Source of the DNA: Chloroflexota bacterium | Lineage (GTDB): Bacteria; Chloroflexota; Anaerolineae; 4572-78; J111 | DNA length: 64,000 nt | Reading direction: 5' to 3' | Assembly (NCBI GenBank): GCA_016860845.1 | Contig: BOKF01000005.1 | Location: forward strand, 124,001 to 188,000 | Part shown: in pieces, positions 8,515 through 15,745 of the stretch | Numbering within the stretch: the stretch's first letter is position 1 | Layout: each line of letters begins with the position of its first letter | Notes under the pieces: generated by a model | What the model was told of the DNA's origin: nothing | The model's database searches: none | What the model saw: the letters and a program-made list of their open reading frames with translations, nothing else | Translations under genes and position numbers: made by a program

Positions 8515-8918
8515 CTAGAGTGACCTTTTTACCGTTATTGGTGGTGGTTAACAAAGATGATGACGCCCGTTTGGATGAAGACTTTGAGATTCTGCAAGAA
8601 CTGCTGGGGGCCGAGTGGCCTTTGCTGCCGGTATCGGTCATGACCGGCCGCAACCTGGAACGGTTGAAACAGGCCATCTTCGAGCGCCTGGACATCATCC
8701 GGGTGTACGCCAAACCTCCCGGCAAAGAGCCTGATTTCGGGACGCCCTTTGTGTTGCGGAAAGGGGGCACGGTCGAGGAATTTGCCGGCAAAATTCACCA
8801 GGATTTTCTGCACAAGTTAAAATCGGCCCGGGTCTGGGGGACGGCCGTCTATGACGGGCAGATGGTCGGTCGAGACCATGTCCTCCATGACGGGGATGTG
8901 GTGGAATTGCGGCTCTAA
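8515..8918 (+). pseudogene. DRG/Obg-type TGS GTPase, 3' part (downstream of IS)
   Basis: The remainder of the split GTPase. It begins RVTFLPLLVVVNKDDDAR, which provides the missing G4 loop (NKDD), then the LLPVSVMTGRNLERLKQAI G5 region and a C-terminal TGS domain (IIRVYAKPPGKEPDF to the terminal VVELRL). The TGS part has the usual G-x-T-V-x-x-F-A-x-x-I-H pattern (GGTVEEFAGKIHQD). An in-frame start inside the right end of the insertion sequence exists at 8463, so a short G5-TGS fragment might still be made. Confidence 0.85.
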
Positions 8919-8994
8919 AGAAGCCCCCTGATGAGCAAGGAGCTGAGATCGGTGCCGGGTCAGCCAACGCGGGCAGAAATTGACACCCTTGATG

Positions 8995-9126
8995 TTAGGG
9001 TCGTGTAAAGTGGGAGAAGTGCACCAGCACCCGCCGCTTGAAAACTTCCCCTAGCCCGTCAGCCAACCACGCTGGCAGGTTGGCGGGAACAGGACCTATA
9101 GGAACCAGGTTGATGGCGACACTCAT
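8995..9126 (-). pseudogene. Archaemetzincin-like N-terminal remnant (43 codons)
   Basis: A 43-codon frame starting at the ATG at 9126 and stopping at 8995. Its product begins MSVAINLVPIGPVPANLPAW and continues LADGLGEVFKRRVLV. This resembles the first strand and helix of archaemetzincin-type zinc proteases (LVPIG, then a helix and a VxV strand). The zinc-binding HExxHxxGxxHC motif and about 140 further residues are missing; no frame in the next 80 bp supplies them. The ATG overlaps the stop of the phosphoribosyltransferase gene (ATGA), so the full gene was once probably translationally coupled to it. Family assignment rests on a short match. Confidence 0.4.
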
Positions 9127-9824
9127 TGCGGCTCTTTGCCCCAGGTTGTCGGGCCAGGTTCCGGTTGCCCCGCGGGGTTGGTACTTTCTAAATACGCCAC
9201 CACCTCTTCATCACTGATCTGGTCAAAATCCCAGTAAAACTGCCCAACCGCCATGAACCGTTCGGGTACGGCCAGGCAGATGAAGCTATCGGCCAATTTA
9301 GCTACTTGTTGTGCGGCTGGAGGAGAGCAAACCGGCGCTGCGACCAGCACCTTTTGGGGTTGCTGGGTCCGGCTCCAGATGATCGCTGCCTTCATCGTCT
9401 CGCCGGTAGCGATGCCGTCGTCAACTATGATCACCAGCCTGGACCGCAACTCGAGGGTTCGCCCCTGGCGAAATTTCTGGATGAACGCTGCGAGTTGCTC
9501 TTTGACCCGGCCGACCGCCTGGGTGAGATAGTCGCTATCTTCTTCAGGCCGGAACCAGGCCGCAATCCAAGGGCTGAAAACCAGTGTGCCATCTTCGGCC
9601 ATGGCCCCGATGGCCAACTCGGCCCGGCCCGGAAAACCGATCTTTTTGACCGCCACAATATCGTGAGGGCAGCCTAGAACCCTGGCTATCGCTGCTCCCA
9701 CGACCACTCCCCCTCTGGGGATTGACAGCACCAGCAGCTTGTCTTTCGCGGTCTCTTTGACCAACGGCTCTGCAAGCAGTCTGGCCGCCAATTGTTCTCC
9801 GGCTTCGTCTCTGTCCACGAACAT
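9123..9824 (-). CDS. Predicted phosphoribosyltransferase (COG1926-like)
   Basis: A type I phosphoribosyltransferase-fold protein of about 233 aa. The PRPP loop is VIIVDDGIATGETM (two acidic residues, then G-x-A-T-G-E-T), the N-terminal part has the family pattern DRDEAGEQLAARL, and SIPRGGVVVGAAIA and IVAVKKIGFPGRAELAIGA form the characteristic COG1926 segments. I chose the ATG at 9824 because GGAAG lies six bases before it and because family members start just before D-R-x-E-A-G; the frame is open to an ATG at 9848. It is the second gene of a minus-strand run behind a small acidic protein. The substrate is unknown. Confidence 0.85.
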   Translation of the reverse strand: MFVDRDEAGEQLAARLLAEPLVKETAKDKLLVLSIPRGGVVVGAAIARVLGCPHDIVAVKKIGFPGRAELAIGAMAEDGTLVFSPWIAAWFRPEEDSDYLTQAVGRVKEQLAAFIQKFRQGRTLELRSRLVIIVDDGIATGETMKAAIIWSRTQQPQKVLVAAPVCSPPAAQQVAKLADSFICLAVPERFMAVGQFYWDFDQISDEEVVAYLESTNPAGQPEPGPTTWGKEPQ

Positions 9825-9894
9825 AAACATCTTCCAGATCCTCACCATTTTTCTCTATGCCTGGCCAGCTCAACAATTTCCATTTGAGTCCAGA

Positions 9895-10185
9895 TCACCA
9901 GTCCGGCGTGTCTTCATTCCAACCTTCTTCAGCCTCATCCTCTGCTAAATCTTCATCCTGCCAATCCCAATCCTCTTCTTCATCTTCCAGCATGAATTCC
10001 TCATCTTCCCACTCCAGGTCCTCATCTTCCCATGCTTCTGCCTCTTCAGCCAGAGCGACGATCTCTTCTTCTACCTCATAGCTCAGGCAGCCCTCGGCAG
10101 GGTCGTAGATAATTTCGTCCAGGGTGCACAACCTGGCTTCATTGAAGATACAACCGGCAGCCCGGCAGATAATTTTTGTCCTCAT
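9895..10185 (-). CDS. Small acidic protein with Cys-rich N-terminus, 96 aa
   Basis: I do not recognise the family. The first 37 residues (MRTKIICRAAGCIFNEARLC and on to a cysteine before LSYE) hold four cysteines in a pattern seen in small metal-binding DUF1540-like domains. The rest is extraordinarily acidic, dominated by Glu, Asp and Trp. GGGGAG precedes the ATG at suitable distance. It leads the minus-strand run with the phosphoribosyltransferase. A 5' hairpin with a U-rich tail (10204-10239) lies in its leader. Metal binding is inference from the cysteines. Confidence 0.65.
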   Translation of the reverse strand: MRTKIICRAAGCIFNEARLCTLDEIIYDPAEGCLSYEVEEEIVALAEEAEAWEDEDLEWEDEEFMLEDEEEDWDWQDEDLAEDEAEEGWNEDTPDW

Positions 10186-10203
10186 AGATCTCTCCCCTCA
10201 AAG

Positions 10204-10239
10204 AAAAATTTCCCCAGATGTCGAATGCACCTGGGGAGA
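10204..10239 (-). promoter_or_regulatory. Attenuator-like leader hairpin of the acidic-protein gene
   Basis: On the minus strand the leader forms CCCCAG...CTGGGG with a 13-nt loop, followed by AAATTTTTC and, about 20 nt later, the start codon at 10185. Sequence and placement closely match the hairpin before the divergent ferredoxin gene. It could be a transcription attenuator or a protein-binding leader. No ligand class was recognised. Confidence 0.45.
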
Positions 10240-10416
10240 TTGGTCGTTTTACGGGGAGGTCGTACTCGCCGGAATTAAGTGACTTAACCTAATACCCGGC
10301 GCTTGTTGTTGTACCGATACTGGTGCGGTCTGAAGAGAGATACCCCAGATGCCGCTTGCAGTGATCAGAGATGCCGGCTCCTTAAATGGTCAATAACCTC
10401 AATAGTGCAGATTATA

Positions 10417-10560
10417 AGGCAACTCCAAGAAAATAATTATCCAAAGTCCGTGATACGTAATGCGTGATGCGTGATGGTATCCAGGCAAGATTTCTTACGC
10501 ATCACATATCACGCATCAAGCCGGTGAGAACAATTGGATGATTTAAATCTTGGAACTGCC
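10417..10560. repeat. MITE-like repeat, copy 2 (TA-flanked)
   Basis: Second copy of the 144-bp repeat at 689-832. I counted only two differences: the first base, and GTATC versus ATATC in the inner palindrome. Flanked by TA on both sides (10415-10416 and 10561-10562). The near identity implies recent spread or gene conversion. It sits upstream of the ferredoxin-operon promoter and does not interrupt a gene. Confidence 0.75.
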
Positions 10561-10691
10561 TAAGGCCAAAGGGACCGGCTTCGTCTGGTACATTGCTCAA
10601 TGAACGCCGCTTTCTGTGATGTTTTTCACTCACAATTATACTATTTTTTGCACTCTAATTCAATACAAACCAAGCCTTACCCAAAAAAGCA

Positions 10692-10720
10692 TTGATTTAT
10701 GCGCCGAAGTGTAGTATAAT
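10692..10720 (+). promoter_or_regulatory. Sigma-70-type promoter of the oxidoreductase operon
   Basis: TTGATT at 10692-10697 and a perfect TATAAT at 10715-10720, separated by 17 bp. The predicted transcript would begin near 10727 and have a leader of about 165 nt before the ferredoxin subunit gene, including the attenuator-like hairpin. Confidence 0.65.
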
Positions 10721-10832
10721 GGGCTTAGGAGGCAAGTGAAGAAACTCATAAATCGCGTTTCCCAACTATCCGGCGCTAGGTAAACTCCATCTTCGTCCCC
10801 TGACAAAAGAAAAATTGATCATTTATCTATTG

Positions 10833-10875
10833 ATCTCTCCAGATGCCGAGCGCAATTGGGGAGATTTTTATTTTT
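10833..10875 (+). promoter_or_regulatory. Attenuator-like leader hairpin upstream of the ferredoxin subunit gene
   Basis: ATCTCTCCA pairs with TGGGGAGAT (one G-T pair) around a 14-15 nt loop and is followed at once by TTTTTATTTTT. This has the form of an intrinsic terminator but lies between promoter and start codon, about 18 bp upstream of the ATG at 10893, so transcriptional attenuation is the natural reading. The sequence is shared with the leader of the divergent gene. Confidence 0.5.
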
Positions 10876-10892
10876 AACCAAAGGAGCGGGCC

Positions 10893-11141
10893 ATGGCCAG
10901 AGGGCGTATTGTCATCAACGAAATAATCTGCAAAGGCTGCGAGTTTTGCGCCACGGTTTGTCCCTATGAGCTTATTCATGTGGCCGGTCATTACAATCCC
11001 AGGGGCTACCGGCCGGCCGCGTTGCTGGACTCAGAGGGCAGATGCACGGGTTGCATGCTCTGCGCGATGATCTGTCCTGAAGCAGCTATCACCGTCTTTC
11101 GTGAAGTCAAGCAGGTTGAGCCTCAATTTGCCCTGGCCTGA
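10893..11141 (+). CDS. 2-oxoacid:ferredoxin oxidoreductase, delta (ferredoxin) subunit
   Basis: An 82-aa protein with two 4Fe-4S cluster motifs, CKGCEFCATVCP and CTGCMLCAMICP, near residues 14-25 and 50-61. It carries electrons from the catalytic subunits to free ferredoxin. It begins a four-gene set in the order delta-alpha-beta-gamma, which is usual for the VorB/KorA-type enzymes that oxidise 2-oxoisovalerate or 2-oxoglutarate with CoA. AAAGGAG precedes the ATG. The promoter and leader hairpin upstream are described separately. Confidence 0.92.
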   Translation: MARGRIVINEIICKGCEFCATVCPYELIHVAGHYNPRGYRPAALLDSEGRCTGCMLCAMICPEAAITVFREVKQVEPQFALA

Positions 11142-11196
11142 ATAGACTTCCCTTATCCTTTGAGGGCCAGTAAATCATGAAGGGAGATAGATAAAA

Positions 11197-12309
11197 ATGG
11201 CCAGAGAATTATTAAAAGGCAATGTCGCCATCGCCGAGGCGGCCATTCGCGCCGGGCTGCAGGCCTATTTTGGCTATCCCATAACCCCCCAAACCGAACT
11301 GCTGGAACACCTGGCCCTGCGCATGCCCCAACTGGGCCGCACTTTTTTGCAGGCGGAGAGTGAAGTCGCCGCGATCAATATGGTCTATGGAGCGGCCTGT
11401 GCCGGGGTGCGGGTGATGACTTCCTCTTCGGGGCCGGGCATCAGCTTGATGCAGGAAGGATTTTCTTACCTGGCCTGCTCGGAAGTGCCCGCTGTGATCG
11501 TGGACATCATGCGGGGAGGGCCGGGCTTGGGCAATATCCAACCCACTCAAGCCGACTACAACCAACTGACCAAGAGCGCCGGCCACGGCGATTTTCACTG
11601 CCTGGTCCTGGCGCCCAGTTCCGTGCAGGAAGCCATTGATTTGACCGGGCTGGCCTTTGACCTGGCCGAAAAGTATCGCACTGTGGTCATCGTGGCCGGC
11701 GACGGCCTTATTGGCCAGATGATGGAGCCAGCCGAGTTGCCCCCCTTGCAAGAACTGCGCCTCACCCGCCCCGTGTGGGCCTTAACCGGAGCAAAGGGCC
11801 GGCCCAAGCATGTCATCACCTCGGTCTACCTAGAGGCCGAGGTTCTGGAACAGGTCAACCGGCGCTTGCAGGCCAAAATCGAACGAATCAAGGCCGATGA
11901 GGTCCGTTATGAAGCATTTATGACGGCGGATGCCGACGTTTTACTCGTTGCGTTTGGCACGGTAGCTCGTGTTGCCAAAACGGCGATCCGCGAGGCCAGG
12001 CGCGAGGGAATTCACGTCGGCTTGCTGAGACCTATTACCCTCTACCCCTTCCCCTTTGCCCCGCTGGAGAAGTTATCCCGGCAGGTCCAGGCCATCCTGG
12101 TGGTGGAGATGAATGCCGGCCAGATGGTCGAAGACGTGCGCCTGGGGGTCGGCGACCGGGTGCCGGTCCGCTTCTTTGGCCATACCGGCGGCGTTGTGCC
12201 GCTGCCGGATGAAATTGTGGAGCAAATTGTAATGCTGGAGCGGCAACTCATCTCGCTTGACAGTGTACTATCTGAACCGTACGAGCCGATTCTGGCCTTA
12301 AGGAGGTGA
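11197..12309 (+). CDS. 2-oxoacid:ferredoxin oxidoreductase, alpha subunit (VorB/KorA-like)
   Basis: A 370-aa alpha subunit. The N-terminal pyrimidine-binding domain has [21 protein letters not shown] and the [19 protein letters not shown] segment with the glutamate that activates thiamine diphosphate. [20 protein letters not shown] and [17 protein letters not shown] follow, then the C-terminal domain from about residue 240 ([18 protein letters not shown]) to the end. The length and the [10 protein letters not shown] segment match the VorB subtype annotated as 3-methyl-2-oxobutanoate dehydrogenase more than pyruvate enzymes, but substrate assignment between Vor and Kor is uncertain. Its stop overlaps the beta-subunit ribosome binding site. 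Confidence 0.9.
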   Translation: MARELLKGNVAIAEAAIRAGLQAYFGYPITPQTELLEHLALRMPQLGRTFLQAESEVAAINMVYGAACAGVRVMTSSSGPGISLMQEGFSYLACSEVPAVIVDIMRGGPGLGNIQPTQADYNQLTKSAGHGDFHCLVLAPSSVQEAIDLTGLAFDLAEKYRTVVIVAGDGLIGQMMEPAELPPLQELRLTRPVWALTGAKGRPKHVITSVYLEAEVLEQVNRRLQAKIERIKADEVRYEAFMTADADVLLVAFGTVARVAKTAIREARREGIHVGLLRPITLYPFPFAPLEKLSRQVQAILVVEMNAGQMVEDVRLGVGDRVPVRFFGHTGGVVPLPDEIVEQIVMLERQLISLDSVLSEPYEPILALRR

Positions 12310-12311
12310 TG

Positions 12312-13085
12312 ATGACCGAAAGATGGGTCGAACAAATTGTCTACCAACGACCGGGGGCGCTGAGTGAGACGCCGATGCATTACTGTCCCGGCTGCACCCA
12401 TGGATTGATTCACAAACTCATTGCCGAAGTGATTGACGAGTTGGAAATTGGGGAACGGACCATCGCCGTCGCCTCGGTCGGCTGCTCCGTTTTTTTGTAC
12501 AATTATTTTGAGCTGGATAGCGCCGAAGCTGCTCACGGGCGCGCGCCGGCCATGGCCACCGGGCTCAAGCGGGTCCAGCCGGATAAAATAGTCTTCACCT
12601 ACCAGGGTGACGGCGACCTGGCGGCCATCGGTCTGGCCGAGATTGTCTGGGCGGCCACGCGGGGCGAGAACATCACCGTCTTTTTTATCAACAACGCCGT
12701 CTATGGGATGACCGGCGGGCAGATGGCCCCCACCACTTTGCCCGGGCAGGTGACGACCTCTTCGCCGCTGGGCCGCGATGTGGAATTGACCGGCATGCCG
12801 ATCCGCATCGCCGAGTTGTTAGCCGGGCTGCCGGGTGCAGCTTACGTGGCCCGCCGCTCGGTTTACGATATTCGCACCATCAAAGAGGCCAAAAAAGCTA
12901 TCCGGGTGGCCTTCCGCACCCAGATGGCCGGCGCCGGCTTCTCGTTGGTTGAGTTTCTATCCTCCTGCCCGACCAATTGGGGCCTGTCCCCGCTGCAAGC
13001 CCTCGATTGGATCAAACAGCAGTTGGTTCCGTACTATCCGCTGGGTGATTATAAGGTGTCGGAGCGGGTCAGACAGTTGAATTAG
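12312..13085 (+). CDS. 2-oxoacid:ferredoxin oxidoreductase, beta (thiamine diphosphate) subunit
   Basis: About 257 aa. It contains the 4Fe-4S and ThDP-binding features of the beta subunit: [29 protein letters not shown], and the [20 protein letters not shown] to [20 protein letters not shown] segment, the classical GDG-x(n)-NN cofactor motif. Three in-frame starts exist (GTG 12306, ATG 12309, ATG 12312). AGGAGG at 12301-12306 best fits the last, five bases away. The overlap with the alpha gene indicates coupled translation in a fixed ratio. Confidence 0.9.
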   Translation: MTERWVEQIVYQRPGALSETPMHYCPGCTHGLIHKLIAEVIDELEIGERTIAVASVGCSVFLYNYFELDSAEAAHGRAPAMATGLKRVQPDKIVFTYQGDGDLAAIGLAEIVWAATRGENITVFFINNAVYGMTGGQMAPTTLPGQVTTSSPLGRDVELTGMPIRIAELLAGLPGAAYVARRSVYDIRTIKEAKKAIRVAFRTQMAGAGFSLVEFLSSCPTNWGLSPLQALDWIKQQLVPYYPLGDYKVSERVRQLN

Positions 13086-13096
13086 AGGAGGACCGC

Positions 13097-13642
13097 ATGC
13101 AACTAGAATTTATTCTATCCGGCTTTGGGGGCCAGGGGGCGCTCCTGGCCGGGACGGTGCTGGCCCAGGCGGGCCTGGACAGCGGCAGAAACGTCACCTG
13201 GCTGCCCAGCTACGGGCCGGAGATGCGGGGCGGGACGGCCCACGTGACAGTCATCATTGGCGATGAAGAAATCGGCTCGCCGCTGGTCCGTTGCCCCCAG
13301 GCTGCACTTGTCCTGAACAACCCTTCTCTGGAGAAGTATGAGCCACTGGTGCAGCCCGGCGGGGTGCTGGTCTACAACAGTTCACTCATTGCGCCCGTCT
13401 CCCGCCGGACCGATATTCATTACATCGCCGTACCTGCCGGCGATATCGCCGCTGAATTGGGTGACATCAAAGTAACCAATATGGTCGCCCTGGGTGCTTT
13501 AGTGGCCGCTACCCACGTAGTGTCCTTGGCGGCGGTGAAACAAGCGCTCTCGCAGCATCTACCTCAAAGTAAACGGGAGTTGCTGGCCGCCAATGAGCAG
13601 GCTTTGCAGCGAGGCGCTCAGTCTGCCGCATCTGATCCGTAG
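13097..13642 (+). CDS. 2-oxoacid:ferredoxin oxidoreductase, gamma subunit
   Basis: A 181-aa gamma subunit with the family glycine loop [19 protein letters not shown] at the N-terminus, the [20 protein letters not shown] segment and the [18 protein letters not shown] helix. It completes the heterotetramer and contributes to CoA binding. GAGGAGG lies before its ATG, 11 bp after the beta stop. It is followed by a 200-bp gap with two GC-rich palindromes. Confidence 0.9.
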   Translation: MQLEFILSGFGGQGALLAGTVLAQAGLDSGRNVTWLPSYGPEMRGGTAHVTVIIGDEEIGSPLVRCPQAALVLNNPSLEKYEPLVQPGGVLVYNSSLIAPVSRRTDIHYIAVPAGDIAAELGDIKVTNMVALGALVAATHVVSLAAVKQALSQHLPQSKRELLAANEQALQRGAQSAASDP

Positions 13643-13697
13643 CAGTAGGTCCTTTATTGACAGAACTTACGCGGTGGGTGGAAAGGCCCTCCCTAAA

Positions 13698-13747
13698 TCC
13701 CTCCCAGAGGGAGGGACTTAAGCTAATTCTCCCCCCTGTGGGGGGAG
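13698..13747. repeat. Pair of GC-rich palindromes (REP-like or terminator)
   Basis: Two hairpins in tandem: TCCCTCCC-AGA-GGGAGGGA (13698-13716) and CTCCCCCC-TGT-GGGGGGAG (13729-13747). They lie just after the oxidoreductase operon. A T-run is absent, so they are better seen as a REP-like repeat than as an intrinsic terminator. Related C/G-rich palindromes recur at 40956-40980 and inside the E2 gene at 43585-43607. Confidence 0.55.
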
Positions 13748-13845
13748 TTAGAGGGGATCCTTCAACTGCGTAACTCCTGTTATTGAGGAGTGTTCACGAA
13801 GCCCTGTTCAAATTGGATCTACTGAGGATGTGGAGGAGCCACCCG

Positions 13846-15168
13846 ATGAATTGGAACCGTATCTACCGTGACAAAATAACCGACATCGAGACGGCCCTGA
13901 CCTGCCTCCAATCGGAGCAGCGGGTCTACATCGGGGGTGGAGCCGGGGGGCCGGCAAAGTTGATTGCCGCTTTGCCGGGCTATGCTCGCCAGCTGCAGGC
14001 AGCCGGCCGGCCACTCCGCCACGTCGAAATTGCTCACCTCTTAACCTTCACCCCTGCTCCCTACCTCGATCCTGAGTTTGAAGACACCTTTCGGCACAAC
14101 GCTCTTTTTATTGGCCCCAACGTACGCCGGGCAGTGGGTGAAGGCCGGGCCGACTTTACCCCCGTTTTTCTCTCAGAAATACCCCCTCTGTTTCGTAACG
14201 GTGCTTTGCCCCTTAACGTGGCTTTGATTGCCCTCTCGCCTCCGGACGAGCAGGGCTTTTGCAGCTTTGGCGTTGAAGTGGGTGTCACCAAACCGGCGGC
14301 CGAGGCGGCTCAAACGATTGTGGCTGAGATCAACCGGCAAATGCCCCGGACCTGCGGGGACAGTTTGATCCATATCAGCCGGCTCCGGCACATCGTCGAG
14401 GTGGACTACCCCTTGCCGGAAGCGCCCCAGGGCGGCAATTCGGCCCGGCATCTGCGCATCGGCCAGTATATCGCCGAGCTGATCCCGGACGGGGCGACGC
14501 TGCAGATGGGCCTCGGCAGCATTCCCGATGCCGTGCTGCGGAACCTGACCCAGCATCACGATCTGGGGATTCATACCGAACTCTTTTCGGACGGGGTGGT
14601 TGACCTGGTCGAAGCCGGCGTTATCACCGGCGCCAGGAAAACGCTTCATCCGGGTAAGATTGTGGCCGGCTTCTTGTTCGGCTCGCAGCGCCTTTATCAC
14701 TTTGTAGACAACAATCCCCTGATCGAATTGCACCCTACCGATTATATCAATGACCCGTTCAATATTGCCCGCAACGAGCGGATGGTGGCGATCAACTCGG
14801 CGCTGCAGGTAGACTTGACCGGCCAGGTCTGCGCCGATTCCATCGGGCCTCACCTTTATAGCGGGGCCGGCGGGCAGGTTGACTTCATCAGAGGGGCGGC
14901 CCGTTCTAAAGGCGGCCTGCCGATCATCGCTCTGCCGGCGACTGCCCACGGCGAGAGCGTCAGCCGGATTGTGCCCATGCTGGATCGGGGGGCCGGGGTG
15001 GTGACCAGCCGCTACGATGTGCATTTTGTCGTCACCGAGTACGGGGTGGCTTCGCTGCACGGTAAAACCATCCGCCAGCGGGCCAGGGAACTCATTAACA
15101 TCGCCCATCCCCAGTTTCGGGACGATTTGGCTCGGGCTGCCCAAAAGCTGGGCTATTTGCCATCATAG
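13846..15168 (+). CDS. Acetyl-CoA hydrolase/transferase family protein (4-hydroxybutyrate CoA-transferase-like)
   Basis: A 440-aa single-chain family I CoA-transferase. Key segments are VYIGGGAGGPAKLIAALPG near the N-terminus, GLGSIPDAVLRNL, the active-site strand IHTELFSDGVVDLVEAG with the catalytic Glu, and the C-terminal FVVTEYGVASLHGKTIRQRA signature typical of Cat1/AbfT enzymes. I chose the ATG at 13846 over an upstream ATG at 13783 because GGAGGAG precedes it and the family begins near W-x-x-x-Y-x-x-K. The enzyme would exchange CoA between acyl-CoA and a carboxylic acid in fermentation or acid catabolism; the acid cannot be read from sequence. Confidence 0.87.
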   Translation: MNWNRIYRDKITDIETALTCLQSEQRVYIGGGAGGPAKLIAALPGYARQLQAAGRPLRHVEIAHLLTFTPAPYLDPEFEDTFRHNALFIGPNVRRAVGEGRADFTPVFLSEIPPLFRNGALPLNVALIALSPPDEQGFCSFGVEVGVTKPAAEAAQTIVAEINRQMPRTCGDSLIHISRLRHIVEVDYPLPEAPQGGNSARHLRIGQYIAELIPDGATLQMGLGSIPDAVLRNLTQHHDLGIHTELFSDGVVDLVEAGVITGARKTLHPGKIVAGFLFGSQRLYHFVDNNPLIELHPTDYINDPFNIARNERMVAINSALQVDLTGQVCADSIGPHLYSGAGGQVDFIRGAARSKGGLPIIALPATAHGESVSRIVPMLDRGAGVVTSRYDVHFVVTEYGVASLHGKTIRQRARELINIAHPQFRDDLARAAQKLGYLPS

Positions 15169-15232
15169 CTATTTGATGAAAAGGGAACCGGCGGTTAAAA
15201 TTCTTCCTTAACACTACTATTGCGGGAGACTG

Positions 15233-15682
15233 ATGCCTACCGAGGCTGAATCGAAACCAAAAGAGGGCTTGCCGGCGGCCGGCTTTGAAGAGATTGAACA
15301 CACGGCCGATTGGGCCTTGCGGGTGCGTGGGCATGATTGGCCGGAGTTCCTGGTCAACGCCGCTTATGGTATGGCCAGTCTGTTGGTGGCCGAACCGGCG
15401 GCTGTCCCCCTGGAAATCGAGCGCCGGGTTGAGTTGGACGCCTTCGACGGCGAGAGCCTGCTGGTGAATTGGTTGAGCGAACTGGCTTACTGGGCCGAAT
15501 CAAAACGGCTCGTGTTCCGCCAGTTCGATCTCGTCGAGGTTACGCCGACTCACTTACAAGCAACGGTTCGAGGGGGGCACGTACCCAATCTCCAAAAACA
15601 CATCAAGGCTGTCACTTATCACAATCTTGAAATTGTTCAGACAGGCGTGGGGTTAGAAGCAACAATTGTATTCGATGTGTGA
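15233..15682 (+). CDS. Archease (RtcB activation factor)
   Basis: A 149-aa archease with the family start GFEEIEHTADWALRVRG (the metal-binding E-H-T-A-D motif), a middle LVNWLSELAYWAESKRLVF helix, and the C-terminal KAVTYHNLEIVQTG motif. Archease speeds guanylylation of RtcB and lets it turn over. The first 20 residues are a charged extension. It is followed 63 bp later by rtcB, the usual pairing. GGGAGA precedes the ATG. Confidence 0.92.
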   Translation: MPTEAESKPKEGLPAAGFEEIEHTADWALRVRGHDWPEFLVNAAYGMASLLVAEPAAVPLEIERRVELDAFDGESLLVNWLSELAYWAESKRLVFRQFDLVEVTPTHLQATVRGGHVPNLQKHIKAVTYHNLEIVQTGVGLEATIVFDV

Positions 15683-15745
15683 AGAAGGGAGTAGGGAGTA
15701 AGTAGTAGGGGAATAAATTACTTACTTCTGATTGAGGAGATACTC

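Larger units (their letters stand above)
10186..10892. other. Divergent intergenic region
   Basis: About 700 bp between two divergently transcribed operons with no gene. It contains the leader hairpin of the minus-strand gene (10204-10239), MITE-like copy 2 (10417-10560), a sigma-70-type promoter (10692-10720), and a leader hairpin for the plus-strand oxidoreductase operon (10833-10875). A third AGATGCCG-containing stretch lies at 10345-10380. Confidence 0.65.

Noticed and set aside
15682..15745. GTAGGGAGTAAGTAGTAG-type repeats in the archease-rtcB gap considered as a CRISPR-like or regulatory repeat
   Set aside because: Too short and irregular, with no spaced repeats; similar filler occurs in other gaps.
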